Below are positions 49,919 to 59,180 of a stretch of 64,000 bases of DNA, one piece after another (the stretch's first letter is position 1; each line of letters opens with the position of its first letter). The translations under genes and the position numbers were made by a program. The stretch lies in assembly GCA_002423435.1 (NCBI GenBank), contig DIWE01000008.1, forward strand, positions 83,329 to 147,328. The letters are read 5' to 3'. This stretch comes from Clostridiales bacterium UBA6114 (lineage in GTDB: Bacteria > Bacillota > Clostridia > Oscillospirales > Butyricicoccaceae). Under the pieces are notes generated by a model, which was not told the origin of the DNA, made no database searches, and saw only the letters and a program-made list of their open reading frames with translations.

Positions 49919-51130
49919 TCAGCGTTGACGGTTTATCCATTCCTCCATAAATAAGACTGCACCTCCGATTTCAAATGCTTTCTCGTTTTCATCCGCTTTA
50001 ATGATTTTAACTTGGATACTATTATTTAAATAGGACAGCCTTTTCATAGTTGTTTCAACAGCAGTATTATAATAGATGTCAGATTTTTGCACCAACAGTC
50101 CCGAAAGAATCACCATGTCCGGGTTGAATAAATTGATATAATTAGCCAAACCGCATCCGAGTGCAGTGGCACCCATATTGATAAGCTCGCATGAAAGGGC
50201 GTCGCCTTTTTTGCATGCCTCATTCATCTGCTCGACCGTAGGCCTGTCCATCGGGTTAGGTATTAAAGTGGTCCGCCCGAGTTTTATACAGGACAAAAAA
50301 CTCTCATAGATCGCCGAAAGCGAAGAATAGCACTCGACGCAGCCGTAATTTCCGCACTTACACTGAGGCCCATCCATGTTGATTGTCATATGGCCAAAAG
50401 GATCATCGCGAACCATATTGCTTCTGATAAGCTGGCCGTTGACTATAATACCCGTACGGATTCCCATGCTGCATGTCAGGGAAATCAATTTCTTGGATCC
50501 TTTGCCGGCTCCATAAAGATAATGCGCCAACACCTCGCAATTTGCGCTGGAATCCATCACCGCAGCAAAACCGGTTGCCTGTTGCATCATTTCCCTGAAA
50601 GGCAGGTCCGCCCATTGATCGTTCAGGAAGAAACTGCTCTGGCGGATCGTTCTTCCGGCCTCTTTGTTTATATTCCCGAACGAACCGATGCCAATACCCA
50701 GGACCTGACTTTTGTCAATATGCTGCTCATCCAGCATCGAAAACAACTGAAAAACGACCTGATCCAAAAATGCCTGGGGCGTGTGTTCCCGATTCATAAC
50801 AAATCTCTGCGATGCAATAATCTGCATTTTAAGATTGACGACCGTCAGTGTGTAGCGGATACTGCCTATAGATAATCCGAGCACGAAAAAATCCTTCGTA
50901 TTCATATCGAAAAGGATGGGTTTTCGCCCTCCGGTGGAATCTCCGTTACCTATTCTGATGACTGCTCCGATTTCCTGTAAACTTGCGAGAATGCGATTGA
51001 GCTTCGTCATCTTCATCCTCGAACGCATCAGTATCTCGTTTTTGGAAACAGGCCCTTGCTTTTGAATAATATCAAAAACGGTCAGACTGTCGTCATTCAA
51101 ATTTTTCATTTTATCAGAAATCGTTTCCAC
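49919..51130 (-). CDS. ROK-family transcriptional repressor (NagC/XylR type)
   Basis: 403 residues. An N-terminal winged helix (QKGPVSKNEILMRSRMKMTKLNRILASLQEIGA) is joined to a ROK sugar-kinase-like domain with GIGSFGNINKEAGRTIRQSSFF and a zinc-type Cys motif GPQCKCGNYGCVECYSSLSA. It senses a sugar or related ligand. It lies downstream of, and on the same strand as, the sulfatase and Tct genes. An inverted repeat is just upstream. Confidence 0.85.
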   Translation of the reverse strand: METISDKMKNLNDDSLTVFDIIQKQGPVSKNEILMRSRMKMTKLNRILASLQEIGAVIRIGNGDSTGGRKPILFDMNTKDFFVLGLSIGSIRYTLTVVNLKMQIIASQRFVMNREHTPQAFLDQVVFQLFSMLDEQHIDKSQVLGIGIGSFGNINKEAGRTIRQSSFFLNDQWADLPFREMMQQATGFAAVMDSSANCEVLAHYLYGAGKGSKKLISLTCSMGIRTGIIVNGQLIRSNMVRDDPFGHMTINMDGPQCKCGNYGCVECYSSLSAIYESFLSCIKLGRTTLIPNPMDRPTVEQMNEACKKGDALSCELINMGATALGCGLANYINLFNPDMVILSGLLVQKSDIYYNTAVETTMKRLSYLNNSIQVKIIKADENEKAFEIGGAVLFMEEWINRQR

Positions 51131-51187
51131 GCCAACATCCCTTAATTATTTTTTTATTGTTCATCGTTGAATCGGACAGAACCAATG

Positions 51188-51233
51188 GGAAGAGAGAACT
51201 TTATTATATAATATAATACAGATTCTCTCTTCC
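51188..51233. promoter_or_regulatory. 11-bp inverted repeat around an AT-rich promoter-like loop, upstream of the ROK gene
   Basis: GGAAGAGAGAA pairs perfectly with TTCTCTCTTCC around 24 AT-rich bases that include TATAAT-like sequence. It sits between the sulfatase stop and the ROK start, so it is a likely operator or, less likely, a terminator. Confidence 0.5.
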
Positions 51234-51303
51234 TTCTACCTCAAAATCCAATATTTCTTCAGATTTTTACGACTGATGTTTATATTTTGTTTTTAAACCT
51301 TTT

Positions 51304-52767
51304 TTAGATAGCATCGTCGGGAACGGGTGAATATGTCACCGGATGGTAGTATTTAAGGATGGCTTCCTTTCCGCCGGCCTGAGCAAGCATGCGCGCCTGA
51401 TCATCCTTAGCTTCCTTATCCACCTTGACGGGATCACATATTTTATTCAGCTCGGCCTCCAGACTTTGTAAAATAGTTTGATAATTCGGATCCTTCGCCA
51501 AATCATGCAGCTCATCCGGATCTTCACGCAAGTTGAAAAGCTGAGGTTCGTAGGTGACATAATGAATCAGCTTGTAATCACCGTGTTTGATCATAAAGGA
51601 TGCATGGTCCGAACCGATATTGTGATATTCCGAAAAAATAGGGCGCCGCAACAATTTGCCATCCTGCTTTTTCGCCATATCGAGCAAAGACAAGCCGGGC
51701 AAATTTTTATCTTCCGGTTTCAGTTTTGCACCCACACAATCCATGACGGTGGGAAAAATATCGATCAGCGATACGTCGTCTTCAACAATCTTGCCCTTCG
51801 GAATATCGGGACCCGACAGGATCATCGGGACACCCACGGAGCCCTCGTACATGGTATGCTTGAAAAACAGCCCGTGATCACCCACAGTGTCCCCGTGATC
51901 GTCCGTATATATAATCCTGGTGTTATCGGCCAATCCCTCGGCCTCCAAAGCGTCGAGGATACGGCCGATCTGTCTGTCCACATAGGTTACCATTCCGTAA
52001 TACGCGGCAACCGCCTTTCTGATAGCGTCATCGTCCAGATCCTGAATACACATTTCATGCCTAATCAATTCCAGCGCCGGATGCATTGGGCGGACATTTT
52101 TACTCCAGCCTTTCGGGAACGGCAGTTTGTCATAAGGGCGGTACAAATCCATGATATCCTTTGGCACACGCCAGGGGAAATGCGGGCATACAAATCCAAC
52201 AAACAGGCACCACGGCTTTTCGGCAGCCCTCGTTTCATTCTTCAGGAAATCAACCGCGAGCCGGGCCACCTTGTCGTCGTACTGAAGATATTCCGAATCC
52301 CCTTCCCCGGCCTGGACAACCTCGCCGCAAAGGTAAGGCCGCAGTATCGACCCGTCGCGGATGAAATGGGTTAAATCGCCTGTTTTATTTCTTACGTGAA
52401 GAGGGATGCGCTGGTCGGCAAAGCCCGTCTCGGGAATGTTGTCCTTGTAATGGAGCTTGCCTATTGTCGTCACCTTATATCCCTGCTGAGTCAGGCGATG
52501 CCCCCAGCCTTCCTCCTTGCCGTAATAGGGGTGGGCGTTATCCCAATAGGAATGTTTGAAGCAGTAGTCTCCTATGGTCATGGATGCCCTGGCCGGTACG
52601 CAAATGGGGTTATTGGTGTATGCGTTCTTAAAAATGGTGCCTTGCCTTCCCAATCGGTCCAGGTTGGGGGTATGTACATATTTGTTGCCATAGCAGCCCA
52701 ATACTTCACGGCTGTGTTGATCGCTGAAAAGGTATAAAAGATTCATGGGGCGATGTTTGTGGTACAT
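51304..52767 (-). CDS. Type I sulfatase (organosulfate hydrolase)
   Basis: 487 residues. The active site Cys56 lies in CVPAR, the C-x-P-x-R signature that is converted to formylglycine. Metal and phosphate-type ligands are Asp16 and His18 (FSDQHSR) and the later YTDDHGDTVGDHG. No lipobox or signal peptide is seen, so it probably acts in the cytosol on an imported sulfate ester. GGAGG seven nt upstream supports the ATG at 52767, inside the end of tctA (25-nt overlap). No formylglycine-making enzyme gene is in the window. Confidence 0.9.
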   Translation of the reverse strand: MYHKHRPMNLLYLFSDQHSREVLGCYGNKYVHTPNLDRLGRQGTIFKNAYTNNPICVPARASMTIGDYCFKHSYWDNAHPYYGKEEGWGHRLTQQGYKVTTIGKLHYKDNIPETGFADQRIPLHVRNKTGDLTHFIRDGSILRPYLCGEVVQAGEGDSEYLQYDDKVARLAVDFLKNETRAAEKPWCLFVGFVCPHFPWRVPKDIMDLYRPYDKLPFPKGWSKNVRPMHPALELIRHEMCIQDLDDDAIRKAVAAYYGMVTYVDRQIGRILDALEAEGLADNTRIIYTDDHGDTVGDHGLFFKHTMYEGSVGVPMILSGPDIPKGKIVEDDVSLIDIFPTVMDCVGAKLKPEDKNLPGLSLLDMAKKQDGKLLRRPIFSEYHNIGSDHASFMIKHGDYKLIHYVTYEPQLFNLREDPDELHDLAKDPNYQTILQSLEAELNKICDPVKVDKEAKDDQARMLAQAGGKEAILKYYHPVTYSPVPDDAI

Positions 52768-54275
52768 GGTTTTCCTCCATTGGCCGCTTTGATCTCTTCA
52801 TTGCGCGCCTTGATTTGTTTTTTTACAGTAAAAATGATGACGGCTACAAAAATGAGCATACCCGCTGTCGCAATCGGGTAGGTGAAAAACGCAAAGAAGT
52901 TTCCATCGGTATACATCAGTGCGCGCCGGAGGTTCGTTTCAAACATATTGCCTAAAACAAACCCAAGAACAAAAGGAGCCAACGGATATCGGAATTTGGA
53001 CAAGCCATAGGCAAGCAACGCGATTGCCAGGATTGACCAGACATCAAAAATGCGGTTGTTAACGCTGAAAGCCTCGACGCAGCAAATCACCAAAATAACC
53101 GGCATTAAAACATGCTTTGGTATCTGCAGCATCTTCAGGAATATTCTCATCCCGTAATATTCACTGAAAATCATCAATACATTGGCGATAATCAGAAACG
53201 CGAAAATGGTGTATATAAGATCCGCGTTCTTTGTAAACAGCAGCGGACCGGGCTGGATTCCCTGAATCGTAAGCGCGGCGAGGAGCAGAGCCGTTCCGGC
53301 GTCGCCGGGGATCCCCATGGTCAGCATGGGGATAAGGGCGCCGCCGCTCACGGCGTTATTCGCTGTTTCCGACGCCACCACGCCGTCAATGATGCCGGTG
53401 CCGAACTTTTCAGGGTGTTTTGATTGATTTTTAGCGGCGGTGTAAGACAAAATATTTGAGATATTGGCCCCAACGCCCGGCAGGATCCCAATGCCCGTCC
53501 CGATCAATGCGGAACGGATCAAATTGACAAATTGCTGTTTGAATTCCGGTAAGCTTACACCGAAGCCCTTTAGCTTATATTTTTCAGGTCTAACCATTGG
53601 CGTGTCGTATTCCGCGATGCCAAGCACTTCCGTCACCGCGTACACGCCGACCAGCACCGGCAATAAGTTGAGGCCGCCGTCCAACGCGTGAAAACCAAAC
53701 GTGTAACGAAAAGCTCCGTCGATGGGGGACATCCCTACGGTGGTCAAGACGATTCCCATAATTGCGCTGATCATCCCTTTTACCAAAGATTTCCCGGAAA
53801 GGCTGGCGATCAGCGCAAAGGATAGCAGGGTTATTGAAAAATACTCCACAGCGCTGAATTTCAGCGCAATTTTCGCAAGAAGCGGCGAAGCCGTAAATAA
53901 AATCAGCAAGCTGATCATTCCTCCGAAGAAGGAATAAAGGATGCCGATACCGAGCGCCTTTCCGGCTTCGCCTCTGCGCGCCATGGGGTGTCCGTCGAAA
54001 GTAGTGGCAATGGATCCGGGGGTGCCGGGGATATTCAGGAGGATCGCCGTAATCAACCCGCCCGATACTCCTCCTATGTACAGTCCCAGCAATAATCCCA
54101 TTGAAGGGATAATCTTCAGGTTATAGGTCATCGGCAGCAGCAATGCGATGCCCATTGACGTTGAAATGCCGGGTGTAGCGCCAAAGATAATTCCCAAAGC
54201 CACGCCTGCAAATACAATGAGAACACACTGAACGGTGAGCGCATTTGAAAAACCGATCGAAAATCCTTCTAACAT
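52743..54275 (-). CDS. tctA: TctA tripartite tricarboxylate transporter large permease
   Basis: 510 residues with about 12 helices. Family motifs are GATPGISTSMGIALLLPMTY and GGVSGGLITAILLNIPGTPGSIATTFDGHPMARRGEAGKAL near the N-terminus, and NILSYTAAKNQSKHPEKFG. It forms the import channel with TctB and the TctC binding protein, moving a carboxylate by cation symport. Its 3' end overlaps the sulfatase start. Confidence 0.92.
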   Translation of the reverse strand: MLEGFSIGFSNALTVQCVLIVFAGVALGIIFGATPGISTSMGIALLLPMTYNLKIIPSMGLLLGLYIGGVSGGLITAILLNIPGTPGSIATTFDGHPMARRGEAGKALGIGILYSFFGGMISLLILFTASPLLAKIALKFSAVEYFSITLLSFALIASLSGKSLVKGMISAIMGIVLTTVGMSPIDGAFRYTFGFHALDGGLNLLPVLVGVYAVTEVLGIAEYDTPMVRPEKYKLKGFGVSLPEFKQQFVNLIRSALIGTGIGILPGVGANISNILSYTAAKNQSKHPEKFGTGIIDGVVASETANNAVSGGALIPMLTMGIPGDAGTALLLAALTIQGIQPGPLLFTKNADLIYTIFAFLIIANVLMIFSEYYGMRIFLKMLQIPKHVLMPVILVICCVEAFSVNNRIFDVWSILAIALLAYGLSKFRYPLAPFVLGFVLGNMFETNLRRALMYTDGNFFAFFTYPIATAGMLIFVAVIIFTVKKQIKARNEEIKAANGGKPCTTNIAP

Positions 54276-54287
54276 AAAAATCCCCCT

Positions 54288-54764
54288 TTAACCCAGAAGA
54301 CCGGACGGAAGGGTAACATGGAAGGTATACTGGAACAGATAATAAATAATTCCCGTGCATACCAATGAAACCGCGATAATATGAACCGGTTTCCTTTTAT
54401 CCTGCGGCGCCAGAAGCAGCATCTGTGCGCACAGGAACAAAACCGTACTGATCAGGAAGCCCAGAAACGACAGCCCCGCAATGTAAAGGGCGATAAAAAG
54501 CAGCGTCAGCAAAACATGCCGGTAATTTGACTTCTGCAGTGCCTTCTCCTGAACCGCTGCGGTTCCGCCGAGTTTCCGGTCGACGACGCTCTGCCGCAGA
54601 TTGATCAAGGACAAGATAAACAGCAGGCATCCCGCCAATTGTGGGACAAGACGCGCGTTGGTGGCCCGCGAATGTACGGTAATCGTAAAGGCTATTATAA
54701 AATACACAAGTGAAAATACGACAAAAAATACAGCCGAGTAAATCTCACCTTTGCGCTTAATCAT
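54288..54764 (-). CDS. tctB: TctB small permease subunit
   Basis: 158 residues with four helices. The N-terminus MIKRKGEIYSAVFFVVFSLVYF is typical, and a central cytoplasmic segment (about 55-75) connects the halves. It overlaps the TctC gene by 4 nt and precedes tctA by 12 bp. Confidence 0.8.
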   Translation of the reverse strand: MIKRKGEIYSAVFFVVFSLVYFIIAFTITVHSRATNARLVPQLAGCLLFILSLINLRQSVVDRKLGGTAAVQEKALQKSNYRHVLLTLLFIALYIAGLSFLGFLISTVLFLCAQMLLLAPQDKRKPVHIIAVSLVCTGIIYYLFQYTFHVTLPSGLLG

Positions 54765-55807
54765 TTCGAGCCCTCATATTGGTCAAGGATTTCTTGGTAG
54801 GACTGCATGTCTTTATAGCCGTTTTCCATATACTCGATCGCTTTATCAGGCGCCATATAGCAAGGCGCAAATTTCTGCGCCTTAATCCCGTCGACAAATT
54901 CAGAATCGGCAACCGTCTGTTCAAGCGCTTTTGAGAATTTGTCTACAATCTCCTGCGGAGTGTCGATGGGGAACAGATATGTAAAGAATTTAGGGAGATA
55001 GAAGTTTACCCCCAGTTCGTACATTGTCGGGATGTCGGGCTCTTCCGGATCGCGTTCTTTGGCCAGAACGCCTTGGGCAACCATGGTACCCTGCTTTATG
55101 TAGTCGGTGAAAAGACCGATCGGGCCCTGTGTCATATCGATGTGGCCTCCGGCAAGCGCTGCGATGCAGTCGTTGACAGGACCGGTATCCACTATCTGGA
55201 ATTTAATGCCCATATCTTTCATGATTACCGCGGCAAGTTGAGGCTGATAAGTTCCCATTTCCACGCCGATCTTGAGTTCGCCGGGATGTGCTTTGGCGTA
55301 ATTTACGAAATCTTGGAAGGTCTTAAATTTTGAACTGGTTATAAAGGCCGTATTGGTACTGATGGTCGAGATTCCCGCCGTCTTAAAAGCTTCCGCTCCG
55401 AAATCAGCTGTCCCTGAGATCTTATTTGTCAGGAGATTGTCATTAATGTAAAGAACCGTGTAGCCGTCAGGCTTGGAATCTTTTACCTGACGCGAGGCAA
55501 TGCTGGCACCTGCGCCGACGACATTCACGGCAACCAGGGTTCCGTTTAAATATTTTTCCATTACCTTGTTGGTCACACGCCCGGTGATATCGGTGCCGCC
55601 GCCTGCGGACGCGCCAATGATTACCTGAATCGGTTTTTCCGGCCATTTCAGATCTTCTTTTGCTGGTGCTGAGGAAGACGCATTTTCAGAAGGTGCGACG
55701 GAGGCCCCTGCAGGCGGTGCTGAAGATTGATTTTGCAATGCGCATCCGGTAAGAATTGAAGTTGCCATTAACACTGCCAAAGTCAACGCTAATAGTTTTT
55801 TGTACAT
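54761..55807 (-). CDS. tctC: TctC substrate-binding lipoprotein
   Basis: 348 residues. The signal MYKKLLALTLAVLMATSILTGC ends in lipobox LTGC, followed by a Ser/Pro linker. The TctC family body starts KWPEKPIQVIIGASAGGGTDITGR and contains FVNYAKAHPGELKIGVEMG. It captures a carboxylate outside the membrane and delivers it to TctAB. It is the first gene of the Tct-sulfatase operon. Confidence 0.92.
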   Translation of the reverse strand: MYKKLLALTLAVLMATSILTGCALQNQSSAPPAGASVAPSENASSSAPAKEDLKWPEKPIQVIIGASAGGGTDITGRVTNKVMEKYLNGTLVAVNVVGAGASIASRQVKDSKPDGYTVLYINDNLLTNKISGTADFGAEAFKTAGISTISTNTAFITSSKFKTFQDFVNYAKAHPGELKIGVEMGTYQPQLAAVIMKDMGIKFQIVDTGPVNDCIAALAGGHIDMTQGPIGLFTDYIKQGTMVAQGVLAKERDPEEPDIPTMYELGVNFYLPKFFTYLFPIDTPQEIVDKFSKALEQTVADSEFVDGIKAQKFAPCYMAPDKAIEYMENGYKDMQSYQEILDQYEGSK

Positions 55808-56299
55808 TTCTTCCTTTCCTCCTCATTTTGTCCTTTTAAGATTTAAGTCATGGATTTTTGCTTTTTGATTATATAAAATACTATATCTTTTATCTTTTTT
55901 AGTCAATAGTTTTAAGTCTTTTATACAATATTTGTAGTTAATTACAATTGATCCAGATACGATTTGGTAATAATCACCATATAGTAAACAGGCAATCCGG
56001 TCTGGTCTGTCGGCGGACAGGGAACCACTGCCACAGCAGAATTGGTTTCTGTCAAAGCAACATTTAAAGTTCTTCATGATGCAATCTACAATATTGAATG
56101 AGAATATCAATCATTTGGCCGATACGAAGTGGATTTGTTCTCAATTGCTGGAAATATCCAAAATAATTACGCTTTATGGAAGAGCAGGCTGCACTTTGAA
56201 GTAACGAGCACAATTTGTCAAACAGATAGAATAATTCTTTATTGATGGGCTTAATCAAAGGACGAATCAGTAAAGCTGGTTATCACATTCAAAACGTTT
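55808..56299. other. Gene-free AT-rich stretch upstream of the Tct operon
   Basis: It holds the tctC promoter region and no ORF that shows a recognised family. A pair of short minus-strand frames at 55823-56258 looks like decayed coding sequence but nothing supports it firmly. Confidence 0.3.
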
Positions 56300-56391
56300 A
56301 TGCATTTCGCGACACCCCCTTCGTGCCGGCGCACGCCTGGAGGCGGCCCGGGAAAACTGCGGCCGCCGCGGCAAATATAAGCGAAATGCAT
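56300..56391 (+). promoter_or_regulatory. Foldable leader with 11-bp outer stem and two internal hairpins
   Basis: ATGCATTTCGC (56300-56310) pairs perfectly with GCGAAATGCAT (56381-56391). Inside, CGTGC/GCACG close a 4-nt loop (56322-56335), and GGCGGCC/GGCCGCC (56342-56367) close a 12-nt loop. The GC-rich interior stands out from its AT-rich flanks. It is 83 bp before the MmgE/PrpD start and could be an RNA element or small repeat. Confidence 0.5.
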
Positions 56392-56474
56392 GATATCAGA
56401 ACAAAATGTTATTTTACTTCACGCGCATTCAAAACTATAGTGGGATTAGAGAGATCGGAAAGCGAGGTCGAAAT

Positions 56475-57827
56475 ATGTCGCAACTGAAAAAACTGGCAAG
56501 CTGGGTTTCCGGGCTTACGGCAAGTGAGGTGCCGGAGGCCGTATTTGCCGCCGCCCGCCTCTGTGTGCTCGATACGGTCGGAGCAGCGGCCGGGGCAAGG
56601 GACAACCCGCAGCTCAAAAGCGTAACGGAGGCTTATCTGAAAATCTGCGGCGCCGCGGAAACCGCCGGCGTCTGGGGCGGCGGGCTTCGGGGGCCGCTCC
56701 TGACGTGCGTTTTCTTAAACGCGATGGCCGGGCATACGCTGGAAATGGACGATGTCCACGCCCCGTCCAAAACCCATATCGGGACCGTGGTAATCCCCGC
56801 CGCCTGGGGCATGGCCGAATACCTGGGCAAGAGCGGCAGGGAATTTCTGCTGGCCGTCATATGCGGCTATGAGGTCATGTCCCGCGTCGGCGAGGCGCTC
56901 GGCGTGTCGAGCCACCGCAACAGGGGCTGGCATGTGACCGGCACCGCGGGCACCTTCGGCGCGGCGGCCGCCTGCGGCAAGCTGATGGGGCTTCAACCCG
57001 ACCGGATGGTATCCGCCCTCGGCATGGCGGGGACGCAATCGGGCGGACTCTGGGCCTTTTTGGCCGACGGGGCCAGCTGCAAGGTGCTGCATCCGGCCAG
57101 GGCCGCGGCCAGCGGCTGCGAAGCGGCACTTCTGGCCGGGGCCGGCATGACCGGGCCGGAATCCATTCTGGACGCTAAGGACGGCGGGCTGCTTGCCGCC
57201 ATGTCCGACGCCTGCGAGATCGGCAGGGTCAGCGAAAAACTGGGAGAGACGTGGAAAATTACCGAGGTGGATAAAAAGCCCTATCCCTGCTGCAGAAGTA
57301 CGCACTGCGCCATAGACGCGGCGCTTAAGCTGCGGGGAAAGGGGCTCGACCCCGACGAGATCGACCGGGCGGAAGTGCAGACCTATCTGGTCGGCTTAAA
57401 GCAATGCGGCATGAGCCCGGGCAGCATCTGCCCGCGAAACGCGGTGGACGCGAAATTTTCCACTCCCTATGTCGCGGCCTGCGCTTTCCTTTACGGCGCG
57501 GTGGATCTGGCTTCCTTCCGCCAGGATGCGATCGACGATCCCGGGGTGCGCCGCCTGGCCGCACGGATCTCGGTCGTCGAGGACAGCGGCTTCACCGCGG
57601 CCTATCCCGCCCACTGGGGCTGCCGGATGCGCGTCTTTTGCAGGGACGGGCGCGTGCTTTCGGAAGAGGTCCGTGACGCCTCCGGCAGCGCGGAAGAGCC
57701 CCTTGACAGAGAGGCCGTAATCCAAAAGACCAGCGGGATGCTGGGGCAGATGCCCGAGCCGGAAAAACAGCGCTTTATCCGAAGTCTTTTGGAACTGGAC
57801 AGCCGAAAAACCCTTCCGGGCATATAG
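56475..57827 (+). CDS. MmgE/PrpD-family protein (2-methylcitrate dehydratase-like fold)
   Basis: About 450 residues. Family blocks are NAMAGHTLEMDDVHAPSKTHIGTVVIPAAW, GYEVMSRVGEALG and KPYPCCRSTHCAIDAALKL, where the His and Asp are expected catalytic residues. MmgE/PrpD proteins include 2-methylcitrate dehydratase and imidase/iminodisuccinate-type lyases. GAGGTCGAAAT precedes the ATG at 56475; the upstream ATG at 56406 would add a stretch without family match. It starts a gene group on amide or cyclic-imide-like substrates. Confidence 0.85.
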   Translation: MSQLKKLASWVSGLTASEVPEAVFAAARLCVLDTVGAAAGARDNPQLKSVTEAYLKICGAAETAGVWGGGLRGPLLTCVFLNAMAGHTLEMDDVHAPSKTHIGTVVIPAAWGMAEYLGKSGREFLLAVICGYEVMSRVGEALGVSSHRNRGWHVTGTAGTFGAAAACGKLMGLQPDRMVSALGMAGTQSGGLWAFLADGASCKVLHPARAAASGCEAALLAGAGMTGPESILDAKDGGLLAAMSDACEIGRVSEKLGETWKITEVDKKPYPCCRSTHCAIDAALKLRGKGLDPDEIDRAEVQTYLVGLKQCGMSPGSICPRNAVDAKFSTPYVAACAFLYGAVDLASFRQDAIDDPGVRRLAARISVVEDSGFTAAYPAHWGCRMRVFCRDGRVLSEEVRDASGSAEEPLDREAVIQKTSGMLGQMPEPEKQRFIRSLLELDSRKTLPGI

Positions 57828-57903
57828 CTTGCGCTTTCCCGGTCTGCCGCAAAGCGGCGGCTTTCGCGAAACGGGGAAGGAACCGGCAAAAGAGGAGTGC
57901 AAA

Positions 57904-58995
57904 ATGGAAGAAACCTATTTCAGACAGTATTTTTTCAAGGGCAGCCATAAAGAGGTGGGCCGGCAATACGGCGAAACGCTGCGAAACGAGATCGGGGGAC
58001 ACTTAGACCGCATCCGGGCCATGGCGGACGAAATTTCCGGCGTCGATCCCGAAAAGGCCGGGGAAACGGCGGTTTCCTATATTCCCTATATTGAAAAGTA
58101 CGCGCCCGGTTTTATGGAGGAGATCCTCGGTCTGAGCGAGGGCGCCAATATTTCCAGAGCGGAAGCCGTCCTGCTTCAGGCGCGTCAGGAAATCATTTAT
58201 CTTGCGCAGTACGGACGCCCCGCCGAATGTACATCCTACGCGGCGGGACCGGGCTATACGGACCAAGGGCAATGCTATATCGGCCAGAATCTGGACTTAA
58301 ACTCGGATTTCGAATCGATTTCAAACGTTGTGGTATTCGCCGTCGAGAACAAGCCGCAAGTCATGATGGTGCTTCCGGCCGGACAAATCAGCAACACCGG
58401 GTTAAACAGCGAGGGCATCGGCGTAAACTGCAATTTCCTGTTCTGCCGGGGCTGGCGGCGCGGCTTTCCAAGATATCTGATCTCCCGCCTTCTGATGGAG
58501 CAGCGGACCTTTTCCGGGGCATGCGGCGCTTTGCAGCGCATCAGGGAACGGGCCGCCTCAAGGAATGTGCTTTTAGCCGACGCCCACGGCAACATCGCGG
58601 ATTTTGAGGTCACGCCGGAGGATGTCGGCGTGCTCTATGCGGAGGGCCTTTTTGTACACTCGAACCATTTCCTTTGCGAGGATATGCTCAAATACGAAAG
58701 AGGGGACGCGGAAAACGCCGCGTTGAGCATTGCCGACAGCAGGTGGCGCAAAGACCGCCTTTATTCCATGCTCAGCGAAAAGAAGGGAAAAATCAACAGC
58801 GACATTTTAAAGGCCGCCCTCCGGGACCATAAAACCGACCCGCAAAGCGGTAAATTTTCCGTCTGCATGCATGCCTGTGATGAAACCAGTCAATATCGGA
58901 CCGTCGCCTCCATGATCTCCAATCTGACCGAAAGGACGATAGAGGTTGCAAGAGGCCTTCCCTGCTGCCATCCATACCGAAAATACCGGTTTTAA
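57904..58995 (+). CDS. C45-family/acyl-CoA:6-APA acyltransferase-like N-terminal nucleophile amidohydrolase
   Basis: About 363 residues. The likely N-terminal nucleophile Cys109 lies in AECTSYAAG after a propeptide, with IGQNLDLNSDF following and NSEGIGVNCNF further on. This pattern belongs to NtN hydrolases related to AAT and bile-salt hydrolases, which self-cleave before the Cys and hydrolyse an amide bond. GGAGTGCAAA precedes the ATG at 57904. Its partners suggest a role in opening or closing amide bonds of a small molecule. Confidence 0.8.
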   Translation: MEETYFRQYFFKGSHKEVGRQYGETLRNEIGGHLDRIRAMADEISGVDPEKAGETAVSYIPYIEKYAPGFMEEILGLSEGANISRAEAVLLQARQEIIYLAQYGRPAECTSYAAGPGYTDQGQCYIGQNLDLNSDFESISNVVVFAVENKPQVMMVLPAGQISNTGLNSEGIGVNCNFLFCRGWRRGFPRYLISRLLMEQRTFSGACGALQRIRERAASRNVLLADAHGNIADFEVTPEDVGVLYAEGLFVHSNHFLCEDMLKYERGDAENAALSIADSRWRKDRLYSMLSEKKGKINSDILKAALRDHKTDPQSGKFSVCMHACDETSQYRTVASMISNLTERTIEVARGLPCCHPYRKYRF

Positions 58996-59031
58996 GACTC
59001 CGCAAACCCGCGGCAGGGCTTCCGATAAACG

Positions 59032-59057
59032 GTATTATACCAAAAATGGTATAATAC
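59032..59057. promoter_or_regulatory. Perfect 11-bp inverted repeat upstream of the cyclic amidohydrolase gene
   Basis: GTATTATACCA and TGGTATAATAC pair across AAAA. It lies just upstream of the -35 of the promoter at 59074-59102, a typical operator position. The divergent LysR gene starts far downstream, so the regulator is not identified. Confidence 0.5.
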
Positions 59058-59073
59058 AATAATTGTTTGGTAT

Positions 59074-59102
59074 TTGAAGAAAGAAGGGGGCGCGTATATA
59101 AT
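59074..59102 (+). promoter_or_regulatory. Promoter of the cyclic amidohydrolase gene
   Basis: TTGAAG (59074-59079), 17-nt spacer, TATAAT (59097-59102). Transcription would start near 59109, giving a leader of about 108 nt before the start codon. Confidence 0.6.
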
Positions 59103-59133
59103 ACGTTATAGAAAATCTCAAATCAGGCAGAGC

Positions 59134-59180
59134 AAAGGCGCTTTAGGTATTTTAGTAGAATGTCTAAGGCGCCTTTTTTA
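59134..59180 (+). terminator. Leader terminator/attenuator before the cyclic amidohydrolase gene
   Basis: AAAGGCGCTTTAG pairs with CTAAGGCGCCTTT (one mismatch) and is followed by a T-run. It sits between the predicted start site and the SD AAGGAGGT at 59203-59210, so it could attenuate transcription. Confidence 0.65.

Noticed and set aside
55823..56258. Short minus-strand ORFs before the tctC gene
   Set aside because: They are broken by stops and lack any domain. They may be relics of a lost gene, but nothing supports a call.
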